DNA of 6,921 bases from Bacillota bacterium (GTDB lineage Bacteria; Bacillota; Clostridia; Tissierellales; Peptoniphilaceae). The position numbers and the translations under genes are program-made. The notes below the pieces were generated by a model, which saw only the letters and a program-made list of their open reading frames with translations, was not told the origin of the DNA and did not search any database. Every line of letters begins with the position of its first letter. Position 1 is the stretch's first letter. Shown one piece after another: positions 1 to 5,311 of this stretch. Where the stretch lies: contig JAEZYW010000017.1 of the NCBI GenBank assembly GCA_023418835.1, forward strand, positions 1 through 6,921, read 5' to 3'.

Positions 1-188
1 CCCATGACCCGGATATAAAGGCGTTACTTAGAGTTGCGACTCTGTACGATGTCCCCATTGCTTTAAATAGAAGTACAGCAGAATTTTTGATGAGTTCTAG
101 ATATTTAAATGAAGAGTTTGAAAGAAATTATATAGACATGAAAGAACTTGCAAAAAAACGAAGGGAAGAATTTAAAGACATTAAATAG
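1..188 (+). CDS. mgsA: Methylglyoxal synthase, C-terminal part (5' end outside window)
   Basis: Only the last 62 codons, including the stop, are present; the gene enters from the left edge and the first complete codon is His at position 3. Methylglyoxal synthase converts dihydroxyacetone phosphate to methylglyoxal and phosphate in the cytoplasm, a bypass of lower glycolysis used when phosphate is scarce or sugar phosphates build up. The visible part begins with the family motif [10 protein letters not shown], whose His and second Asp correspond to active-site residues in the E. coli enzyme. It continues with [16 protein letters not shown], which matches the conserved (I/V)PVAxNxATADF block. 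The tail is lysine- and glutamate-rich and ends in TAG at 186-188. There is no obvious terminator before the next gene 58 nt downstream, so read-through into the ribonuclease gene is possible. The identification rests on strong motif recognition; the N-terminal half was not seen. Confidence 0.93.
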   Translation, partial: HDPDIKALLRVATLYDVPIALNRSTAEFLMSSRYLNEEFERNYIDMKELAKKRREEFKDIK

Positions 189-220
189 TAAAGTAGAAAT
201 TCAATTTTTATACTTGAGTC

Positions 221-233
221 TTTATAAAATTTA
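221..233 (+). promoter_or_regulatory. Possible -10 element ahead of the barnase-like gene
   Basis: The word TTTATAAAATTTA contains TATAAA (223-228), 18 nt before the ATG at 247. The only -35 candidate at 17-bp spacing is TTCAAT (200-205), which matches TTGACA poorly. The identical 13-nt word occurs at 1211-1223, ahead of the AbgT-type transporter gene, which gives it some extra weight. In AT-rich DNA such a word is easily found by chance, so this is only a tentative promoter. Confidence 0.3.
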
Positions 234-246
234 CACAAGGTGAAAA

Positions 247-699
247 ATGAAATTTAGAAGATTAATAACTTTTTTTCTAGCATTTATTCTATTATTTGCA
301 ACTAGCTGTGCTATCTCTTTGCCAAAAGATAATAAAGAAGAAGCTCTAGAAAATATTGTAGAAGAATCTGATATTTTAGAAAAGGGATACTATTACGACG
401 TCCAAGATGTTGCAAAATATGTCCACCTTTATGGAAAGCTTCCTGAAAATTATATAACAAAATCTGAAGCAGAAAAAATAGGATGGTTTGTAACAGATAG
501 AGGAGACTTTGTCATTGGCGGAGATAAATTTGGAAACCGAGAAGGGCTACTTCCAGAAGAAAAAGGCAGACAATATTATGAGGCTGATATTTCTGCTGGA
601 TATTCCAACAATAGAGGACCTTTAAGGATTGTATATTCCAACGATGGATTGATCTTTTATACAGAAAATCACTACGAAACCTTTGAGCAGTTGTATTGA
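247..699 (+). CDS. Barnase-family secreted guanyl-preferring ribonuclease, probable lipoprotein
   Basis: This is a 150-residue precursor of a microbial ribonuclease of the barnase/binase family (N1/T1 fold), which cleaves single-stranded RNA preferentially after G. Residues 1-20 are a signal sequence (MKFRR, then a hydrophobic core) ending in ATSC, with Cys21 as a possible lipidation site. The catalytic domain spans about residues 50-150 and closely follows barnase: KLPENYITKSEA (64-75, with Lys72 at the barnase Lys27 position), IGGDKFGNREG (90-100), EAD (Glu112, general base), Arg123 and Arg127, and NHYETF with His142 (general acid). All expected catalytic residues are present, so the enzyme should be active. 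Residues about 22-48 form an acidic linker. An AAGGTGA ribosome-binding site (237-243) precedes the ATG. The barstar gene follows after 11 nt, as expected for a nuclease/inhibitor pair. The export signal implies action outside the membrane, either for RNA scavenging or against competitors. Family assignment is very secure; lipid anchoring is inferred because Ala rather than Leu occupies the -3 lipobox position. Confidence 0.95.
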   Translation: MKFRRLITFFLAFILLFATSCAISLPKDNKEEALENIVEESDILEKGYYYDVQDVAKYVHLYGKLPENYITKSEAEKIGWFVTDRGDFVIGGDKFGNREGLLPEEKGRQYYEADISAGYSNNRGPLRIVYSNDGLIFYTENHYETFEQLY

Positions 700-710
700 T
701 GGAGGCAACA

Positions 711-977
711 ATGAGAGAATATGTACTAGATGGATGGGAGTTTAAAAACAGAGAAGATTCTTTTGAATATATAAAAGAAGTTTTGGAACTTCCTGATTAC
801 TTTGGCAGCAATTTAGACGCCTTATGGGATGTCTTAAGTGACATGAAAGAATTAAAGATTAGAATTATTAATGCCAGACAAATTCCTAGGAATTTAAAAT
901 CTTATGGGCTAAAGATGTTAGATGTCTTTGGAGATGTCAACGGGATTAGAGGAATTGTAGTGGAGATAGTTTGGTAA
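711..977 (+). CDS. Barstar-family ribonuclease inhibitor
   Basis: This 88-residue cytoplasmic protein is homologous to barstar, which protects the producing cell by plugging the barnase active site. From the chosen start the N-terminus MREYVLDGWEF lines up with that of barstar (MKKAVINGEQI). The hallmark block LPDYFGSNLDALWDVL (27-42) contains equivalents of barstar Tyr29, Asp35, Trp38 and Asp39 at Tyr30, Asp36, Trp39 and Asp40. Asp39 of barstar is the residue that occupies the phosphate site of barnase. Asp75 sits near the position of barstar Glu76. An open frame extends upstream through ATG 699 to TTG 696, but GGAGG at 701-705 lies 5 nt before ATG 711 and would itself be coding if an earlier start were used, so 711 is preferred. 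The gene begins 11 nt after the nuclease stop codon, giving coupled expression. Length matches the family (about 90 residues). Confidence 0.95.
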   Translation: MREYVLDGWEFKNREDSFEYIKEVLELPDYFGSNLDALWDVLSDMKELKIRIINARQIPRNLKSYGLKMLDVFGDVNGIRGIVVEIVW

Positions 978-999
978 AATGACATATTTGGACATTAAA

Positions 1000-1021
1000 G
1001 GTTAGAAGATTTTTTTAATCT
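1000..1021 (+). repeat. First copy of a direct repeat, weak terminator-like hairpin
   Basis: GGTTAGAAGATTT at 1000-1012 is repeated exactly at 1137-1149, and the following bases are also alike (TTTTAATCT here, CTTCTAATCT in the second copy). Here the potential stem is only AGATT (1007-1011) with AATCT (1017-1021) across five T. It lies 23 nt after the barstar stop codon and may be a weak or decayed version of the terminator at 1136-1164. Confidence 0.5.
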
Positions 1022-1027
1022 AGAATG

Positions 1028-1058
1028 TTGACACTTATTAAAAGTTCGAAGATATTAT
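1028..1058 (+). promoter_or_regulatory. Possible promoter inside the structured region
   Basis: A perfect TTGACA (1028-1033) is followed by GATATT at 17-bp spacing (1051-1056, 4 of 6 matches to TATAAT) or TATTAT at 19-bp spacing (1053-1058, 5 of 6 matches). A start near 1063 would give a transcript of about 100 nt ending at the terminator. It would, however, exclude the 5' strands of the helices described for 1041-1124, so this promoter and that RNA fold are partly competing readings. Confidence 0.35.
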
Positions 1059-1164
1059 CCTTTTGAGACCATTACTGGGCCTGCCGGCCTTGAGGGTAGT
1101 CGAAAAGGATTTATTGAGAACTTTGTCTTCAGTCTGGGTTAGAAGATTTCTTCTAATCTTTTTT
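1041..1164 (+). ncRNA. Structured RNA or leader of unknown class, ending in a terminator
   Basis: Several helices nest in order. An outer helix pairs AAAGTTC (1041-1047) with GAACTTT (1118-1124), 7 of 7. A second helix pairs ATCCTTTT (1057-1064) with AAAAGGAT (1103-1110), 8 of 8, and can continue after a bulge with GAC (1067-1069) and GTC (1099-1101). An inner hairpin pairs GGCC (1078-1081) with GGCC (1086-1089) over loop TGCC, with possible flanking ATTAC/GTAGT pairs. After a 12-nt linker comes the terminator at 1136-1164. GAAGA at 1048-1052 and at 1142-1146 can both pair with TCTTC at 1126-1130; the second of these would break the terminator stem, as an antiterminator would. No T-box, SAM, lysine, THF, ZTP, guanidine-I or other consensus known to me fits. 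It could be a riboswitch for the downstream AbgT operon, an independent small RNA, or a structured 3' UTR. Confidence 0.5.
1136..1164 (+). terminator. Intrinsic terminator before the AbgT operon
   Basis: TTAGAAGA (1139-1146) pairs with TCTTCTAA (1149-1156) as a perfect 8-bp stem, realistically 7 bp with a TTTC-type loop. G1137-C1158 and wobble pairs extend it, and six T follow at 1159-1164. It lies 158 nt after the barstar stop and 78 nt before the transporter start, so it either ends the upstream transcript or works as a conditional terminator for the downstream operon. Confidence 0.75.
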
Positions 1165-1210
1165 CTTTACTAGTTACATTATATGTGTTAAAGTTAATTA
1201 AAGTTTAGTA

Positions 1211-1223
1211 TTTATAAAATTTA
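1211..1223 (+). promoter_or_regulatory. Possible -10 element ahead of the AbgT-type gene
   Basis: TTTATAAAATTTA here is identical to 221-233 and contains TATAAA (1213-1218), about 25 nt before the transporter ATG. The best -35 candidate, TTAAAG (1188-1193), is poor and 19 bp away. If this is a real promoter, the upstream terminator would not control the operon. Low certainty. Confidence 0.25.
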
Positions 1224-1242
1224 ACGAAAATGAGTAGTGACT

Positions 1243-2784
1243 ATGGAAAAGAAAACGAAAGAAAAAGGTTTTTTCTTAAAGGCCCTTGATGCCTTGGAAA
1301 GAGCGGGTAACAAATTCCCAGATCCAATATACATATTTATTGGACTTGCTGTGGTTATCGTTTTGCTATCTTTTGTTCTTTCTCAAATAGGAGTCGAAGC
1401 TGTAAATCCAGGTACTGGAGAAACTATAGTTGTAGAAAATCTTATGACGAAAGAATATTTTGGAAAGATGATAAACGATGCTGCAAAAATCTTTACCTCC
1501 TATCCACCTTTGGGTATGGTTTTAGTTGTAATGCTTGGTATAGGAGTTGCCGAAGGGACAGGTTATTTTGAAAAGCTAATTGGATATACAATCCAAAAAG
1601 CTCCAACAAAAATGATTATCCCAGTTATGATACTTGTAGCGATTATCTCTAATGCCTTTGGAGATGCGGGGCCAATAGTCCTACCGCCTTTGGCTGCAAT
1701 AATATTTTTGAAAATGGGCCTTCATCCCATTGCTGGTATGTGTATGGTTTATGCAACTGTTCTAGGAGCTTTTGCTGCAAACCTTATGCCTGGTATGTCA
1801 GACGTTTTAGTGTTTCAATTTACAGAGCCGGCAGCTCAAATAATTGATCCCAATATTCCTCTAAACGCCTTAATGAATTATTATTTTATAGTGGCTTCCA
1901 CCCCTGTGTTATTAATTGCAATTTATTTTATAAGTGTGAAAATTGTGATTCCTAGGTTTGGAGAATATCATGGGAAAGTGAAACTACAAGAAGACATAGA
2001 AAGTCCAGAGACTGAAAAAGCAGTTAAAGCTGCTAATCTCTCTGTATTAGTAATACTTGCAATAATATTTGCGTTGACAATACCTTCTTGGGGTCCTCTT
2101 AGAAATCAAGAAACTGGTTCTGCAATGACAAACTCTCCATTGATGAATGGTATCGGACTGATCATTGCCATAGCTTTTTTGGTTCCCGGTGTGGTTTACG
2201 GTTTGAAATCGGGGGCAATAAAGAGTTCAAAAGATTTATCGATTCTATTTACAAAATCCATGGGGTCCATGGCAGGATATATAGTAATTGTATTTTTCGC
2301 AGCACAAATGCTTGCTTATTTTAACTGGTCTAATCTAGGAGTCATTATGGCCATAAAAGGTGCTGAACTATTGGAAAATTCAAGTGGTGTAGTTTTAATT
2401 ATTGGAGTAATTATTTTAACCTCCTTTATAAATATTTTTATGGGTTCTGCTTCTGCTAAGTGGGCTCTTCTAGCTCCCATATTTGTTCCAATGTTTATGC
2501 TTCTTGGGTTCCACCCAGCCTTTACTCAAATGATTTATCGTATTGCAGATGGTATTACAAACCCAATTACTCCTATAATGGCTTATCTTCCATTGATGCT
2601 AGCCATGGCAAAGGATTATGACGAAGAAACGGGATTTGGAACTTTGATTGCTGGTATGATGCCTTATTCTATAGGGATAGGAATAGCTTGGACTGCATTA
2701 ATTATTATTTGGTACTTGTTACAATTGCCACTGGGACCAGAATCTCCAGTTATGCTAGGATTTTTAACAATAATCGGAGGGTAA
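1243..2784 (+). CDS. abgT: AbgT-family transporter (p-aminobenzoyl-glutamate type)
   Basis: This is a 513-residue polytopic membrane protein, close in length and sequence to E. coli AbgT (about 508 aa), which imports p-aminobenzoyl-glutamate. Hydrophobic segments lie near residues 29-49, 89-107, 124-155, 165-182, 211-236, 266-281, 302-322, 343-360, 383-402, 406-424 and 470-494. The C-terminal core LAPIFVPMFMLLGFHPAF (410-427) is almost identical to AbgT. Asp187, Trp407, Pro425, Arg433 and Asp436 have the same spacing as residues I recall as functionally important in the AbgT homologue YdaH (Asp180, Trp400, Pro418, Arg426, Asp429). NAFGDAG (138-144) replaces the SHISSDAA-type stretch of E. coli. 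Some family members export sulfonamides rather than import folate pieces, so direction and substrate are uncertain. The adjacent amidohydrolase, 1 nt downstream, favours import of an amide substrate. In-frame GTG 1237 is an alternative start; ATG 1243 is preferred because the weak GAG at 1232-1234 is better spaced. Confidence 0.92.
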   Translation: MEKKTKEKGFFLKALDALERAGNKFPDPIYIFIGLAVVIVLLSFVLSQIGVEAVNPGTGETIVVENLMTKEYFGKMINDAAKIFTSYPPLGMVLVVMLGIGVAEGTGYFEKLIGYTIQKAPTKMIIPVMILVAIISNAFGDAGPIVLPPLAAIIFLKMGLHPIAGMCMVYATVLGAFAANLMPGMSDVLVFQFTEPAAQIIDPNIPLNALMNYYFIVASTPVLLIAIYFISVKIVIPRFGEYHGKVKLQEDIESPETEKAVKAANLSVLVILAIIFALTIPSWGPLRNQETGSAMTNSPLMNGIGLIIAIAFLVPGVVYGLKSGAIKSSKDLSILFTKSMGSMAGYIVIVFFAAQMLAYFNWSNLGVIMAIKGAELLENSSGVVLIIGVIILTSFINIFMGSASAKWALLAPIFVPMFMLLGFHPAFTQMIYRIADGITNPITPIMAYLPLMLAMAKDYDEETGFGTLIAGMMPYSIGIGIAWTALIIIWYLLQLPLGPESPVMLGFLTIIGG

Positions 2785-2785
2785 A

Positions 2786-3946
2786 ATGGAACTATTAAAA
2801 TACGAAGAAAATATGATTAAATGGAGAAGACATATTCACGAAAACCCTGAACTTCCGTTTCGCGAATACGAAACGTCAAAGTATATAGAAAGTGAACTTA
2901 GAAAAGTTGGCTTGGAGAATTTTTCTAAACCAACTGAAACTTCTTTAATAGTGAGAATAAAAGGGGAAAAACCAGGACTCACTGTTGGACTTAGGGCGGA
3001 TATAGATGCTTTAGCAGTTTGTGAGGAGAGGGAAGACTTAGATTTTGAATCAAAAGTTGACGGAGTGATGCACGCTTGTGGACACGATGCTCACACAGCA
3101 ATGTTAATGGCAGCTGGGGAGTATATAAATGATCATAAAGATGAACTGGAAGGAGAAGTTGTCTTAGTCTTTCAACACGCTGAAGAATTGCCTCCTGGAG
3201 GAGCAATTGAGATTGTAGAGTCTGGCGCTTTAGACGATTTAGACTTTATGTTTGGTCAGCACGTTACGAGTATGCTACCCGTTGGGTCGGTGGCACTAAA
3301 TTATGGTAGAGGTTCGGCAAACTCTGATAGATATCATATATTGATAAAAGGTAAGGGTGCCCATGCTTCCACTCCGCAATTCAGTGCAGATCCCATTATT
3401 ATCGGAGCAGCTATAGTCCAATTATTACAAAATATTATTTCGAGGAAAATGGATCCTACAAGAGGAAGGGTGCTATCAAATACTTCCTTCCACGCAGGAA
3501 CTGAATCATATAACGTAATTCCTTCGACAGCGGAATTAGAAGGTTCTGTTAGAACTTTTTATGATGAAGACAAGGAGCTAATAAAGCGAGAAATAGAAAA
3601 TGTAGTTAAATCTATATGTGATTTATACGGAGCAGACTACGAATACGTATATGAATTCGGTTACGTATCCATTATCAATGATGAAAAATCTACAGGAATT
3701 ATAGAAAAAATTGTATCTGAAATGGAAGGAGTAAATATCGCTCCATCTCCAGGTGGAATGGGGGGAGAGGATTTTGCCTATTACTCCAGAATGGTTCCCG
3801 CAACTTTCGTTTGGACTGGAACTTCCTCTCCAGGTTTTGATTATCCACACCACAATCCAAAATTTGGTGTCGATGAAGAGGGAATGAAGATTGGATTAAG
3901 ATTAAATATCGATGTAGCAATGAATTACAATAAATATTTTAAATAA
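2786..3946 (+). CDS. M20-family metal-dependent amidohydrolase / N-acyl-amino acid hydrolase
   Basis: This 386-residue cytoplasmic enzyme belongs to the M20D group (hippuricase, IAA-amino acid hydrolase, N-acetyl-diaminopimelate deacetylase, AbgA/AbgB), which hydrolyses amide bonds in N-acyl or aryl amino acids using two metal ions. The N-terminus has the RRHIHENPEL signature (14-23). GLRADIDAL (68-76) is followed by HACGHDAHT (96-104), giving metal ligands Cys98 and His100. HAEE (131-134) supplies the catalytic and ligand glutamates, QHV gives His159, and HHNPKF (355-360) gives the last ligand His. The lid/dimerisation domain is about 178-290, with GKGAHAS (189-195) and NVIPSTAELEGSVRTF (243-258). 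All key residues are present. GGAGGG (2776-2781) overlaps the end of the transporter gene and serves ATG 2786, 1 nt after its stop, so the two are translationally coupled. E. coli uses a two-subunit AbgA/AbgB enzyme; here a single protein is paired with AbgT. Exact substrate cannot be read from sequence. Confidence 0.93.
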   Translation: MELLKYEENMIKWRRHIHENPELPFREYETSKYIESELRKVGLENFSKPTETSLIVRIKGEKPGLTVGLRADIDALAVCEEREDLDFESKVDGVMHACGHDAHTAMLMAAGEYINDHKDELEGEVVLVFQHAEELPPGGAIEIVESGALDDLDFMFGQHVTSMLPVGSVALNYGRGSANSDRYHILIKGKGAHASTPQFSADPIIIGAAIVQLLQNIISRKMDPTRGRVLSNTSFHAGTESYNVIPSTAELEGSVRTFYDEDKELIKREIENVVKSICDLYGADYEYVYEFGYVSIINDEKSTGIIEKIVSEMEGVNIAPSPGGMGGEDFAYYSRMVPATFVWTGTSSPGFDYPHHNPKFGVDEEGMKIGLRLNIDVAMNYNKYFK

Positions 3947-3955
3947 AAATCGATT

Positions 3956-3993
3956 CGGTCTCTTTAAGCAATATGCTAATTGAGACCGTTTTC
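3956..3993 (+). terminator. Intrinsic terminator of the AbgT/amidohydrolase operon
   Basis: CGGTCTC (3956-3962) pairs perfectly with GAGACCG (3982-3988), followed by TTTTCATTTTT. An inner helix AGCA/TGCT (3967-3970 with 3974-3977) can close the loop. It starts 9 nt after the amidohydrolase stop codon, which places the end of the operon here. Confidence 0.9.
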
Positions 3994-4030
3994 ATTTTTA
4001 ATAAAAACTGAAATGGCTTGTTCAGACGAT

Positions 4031-4059
4031 TTGACAGCATTTTTTCCCTGTGTTAGTAT
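4031..4059 (+). promoter_or_regulatory. Sigma-A-type promoter of the opuC operon
   Basis: TTGACA (4031-4036) is separated by 17 bp from TAGTAT (4054-4059), which is preceded by TG one base upstream (4051-4052), an extended -10 form common in Gram-positive bacteria. Transcription would start near 4066, giving a leader of about 75 nt before the ATPase gene. Confidence 0.7.
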
Positions 4060-4098
4060 TAAATTGATGAAAACTTAAAAGTAAGAATTATTTTTAAC

Positions 4099-4125
4099 AG
4101 AATCTCCAGTGTGAGATTCTTTTTT
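4099..4125 (+). terminator. Terminator-like hairpin in the opuC leader
   Basis: AGAATCTC (4099-4106) pairs perfectly with GAGATTCT (4113-4120) over the 6-nt loop CAGTGT, and T runs from 4120 to 4125. It lies between the promoter (4031-4059) and the ribosome-binding site at 4131-4135, so it would end most transcripts within about 60 nt unless read-through is controlled. This suggests attenuation. AGAAT at 4084-4088 could pair with ATTCT (4116-4120) as a weak alternative. Confidence 0.7.
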
Positions 4126-4141
4126 AGTGAAGGAGAAAATT

Positions 4142-5311
4142 ATGATTGAATTTAAGGGTGTAAGTAAAATCTATCCAGGAGACGTCCGAGCATTAGACGA
4201 TGTTAGCTTGCACGTAAAGAAAGGGGAGTTGGTTTGTTTAATCGGATCCTCAGGTAGTGGAAAAACTACCTTGATGAGAACGGTAAACAGAATGGTTTTG
4301 CCAACTTCAGGAGAAGTTTTTGTAAATGGTGAAGACATTTCTAAAAGAAATGAGGTAGAACTTAGAAGAGAGATTGGATATGTAGTTCAATCCATTGGAT
4401 TAATGCCTCATATGACAGTTTATGAAAACTTAGTAACTGTTCCTAAGCTGTTGAAATGGTCTGAAGAGAAAATGAGAAATATTGCAGAGGATTTAATAGT
4501 AAAAGCAGATTTGCCTAAATCTTATCTGGACTATTATCCTTCTGAATTGTCAGGTGGACAACAACAAAGAATTGGAGTAATGAGGGCTTTAGCTGCAAAT
4601 CAAGAGGTTATATTGATGGACGAGCCCTTTGGAGCTTTAGACCCTATAACTAGAGAATCTCTTCAACAATTTGTCAGACAATGGCAAAAAGAAATGGGCA
4701 AGACAATCTTATTTGTTACCCATGATATGGATGAGGCTTTGAAATTGTCAGATAGAATGGCAATAATGGCCCATGGTAAGGTCATTCAATATGACACACC
4801 AGAAAATATATTGATGGATCCCGTAAACGATTTTGTTAGAGATATGATAGGGGAAGATAGAATTAATCAAGGAAAATTTGATTATGCAACTGTGGACACC
4901 ATGATGAATAAAAATATAATTATGATAGAAGAGAACTCGAAACTATCTGATGCTGCAGCTTTGATGCATAAAAACAGAGTTGATACTCTTTTTGTTGTAG
5001 ACGAAGAAGGAAAACTAAAAGGTCACCTAGATATGTTTGCTTTAGACAGAAGAAGTAAACAATCAGATATTATAAAGGATTTTATGGAAAACTCAGTCTA
5101 TATCTATAACGATACAATTATTAGAGATGTAATTTATTATATAAAAGAGCTAGGATACAGGAATTTGCCAGTTGTAGACGGAGAAGGAAAACTGTTGGGA
5201 ATTGTAACTAGATCCTCAGTAGTGGATATTATCTATGAAGGTCTTTGGGAGGAGTACACTCCTGAAGTAACTAATAATGAATTAGATTCGACAGGTGGTG
5301 ATTTATTGTGA
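4142..5311 (+). CDS. opuCA: OpuC-type quaternary-amine ABC importer, ATPase with tandem CBS domains
   Basis: This 389-residue cytoplasmic ATPase powers uptake of osmoprotectants such as glycine betaine, carnitine or choline. The nucleotide-binding domain (about 1-235) has Walker A GSSGSGKT (35-42), Q-loop Gln83, signature LSGGQ (136-140), Walker B VILMDE (156-161), D-loop ALD (165-167) and switch His194. Two CBS repeats follow, at about 250-305 and 312-367, as in OpuCA/OpuBA/ProV-like ATPases, where CBS modules sense ionic strength or c-di-AMP. ATG 4142 is chosen because AGGAG (4131-4135) lies 6 nt upstream; an in-frame GTG at 4127 precedes that site and is not credible. The gene overlaps the permease start by 4 nt. 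It is preceded by its own promoter and a leader hairpin. Proteins of this group have also been linked to ergothioneine uptake, so the exact ligand is inferred from the binding protein further down. Confidence 0.94.
   Translation: MIEFKGVSKIYPGDVRALDDVSLHVKKGELVCLIGSSGSGKTTLMRTVNRMVLPTSGEVFVNGEDISKRNEVELRREIGYVVQSIGLMPHMTVYENLVTVPKLLKWSEEKMRNIAEDLIVKADLPKSYLDYYPSELSGGQQQRIGVMRALAANQEVILMDEPFGALDPITRESLQQFVRQWQKEMGKTILFVTHDMDEALKLSDRMAIMAHGKVIQYDTPENILMDPVNDFVRDMIGEDRINQGKFDYATVDTMMNKNIIMIEENSKLSDAAALMHKNRVDTLFVVDEEGKLKGHLDMFALDRRSKQSDIIKDFMENSVYIYNDTIIRDVIYYIKELGYRNLPVVDGEGKLLGIVTRSSVVDIIYEGLWEEYTPEVTNNELDSTGGDLL

Larger units (their letters stand above)
978..1242 (+). other. Long non-coding stretch between barstar and the AbgT operon
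   Basis: This 265-nt gap has no convincing coding frame. Reading left to right it holds a weak hairpin that is half of a 13-nt direct repeat (1000-1021), a TTGACA word (1028-1033), a nested RNA-like structure (1041-1124), a strong intrinsic terminator (1136-1164), and an AT-rich stretch with a -10-like word (1211-1223) before the transporter start. These are listed separately where supported. The transporter has only a weak ribosome-binding site (GAG at 1232-1234). Confidence 0.8.

Noticed and set aside
696..710. TTG 696 or ATG 699 as the barstar start
   Set aside because: These would place the GGAGG ribosome-binding site inside the gene and add residues absent from barstar; ATG 711 gives correct spacing and N-terminal alignment.
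1041..1164. T-box leader, THF riboswitch or SAM riboswitch
   Set aside because: The AGGGTGGNACCGCG T-box sequence, the THF core and the S-box core are absent. GAGGGTAGTCG (1092-1102) only superficially resembles the T-box.
2991..3206. Minus-strand open frame of 71 codons inside the amidohydrolase gene
   Set aside because: It lies wholly opposite a well-conserved M20 gene, has low-complexity Leu-rich content, and shows no family motif.
3623..3920. Two overlapping minus-strand open frames inside the amidohydrolase gene
   Set aside because: Both are antisense to conserved M20 sequence including the metal-ligand HHNPKF block, and neither resembles a protein family.
4127..4141. GTG 4127 as the start of the OpuC ATPase
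   Set aside because: It lies upstream of the AGGAG site and immediately after the terminator T-run; ATG 4142 is correctly spaced and gives the usual family N-terminus.
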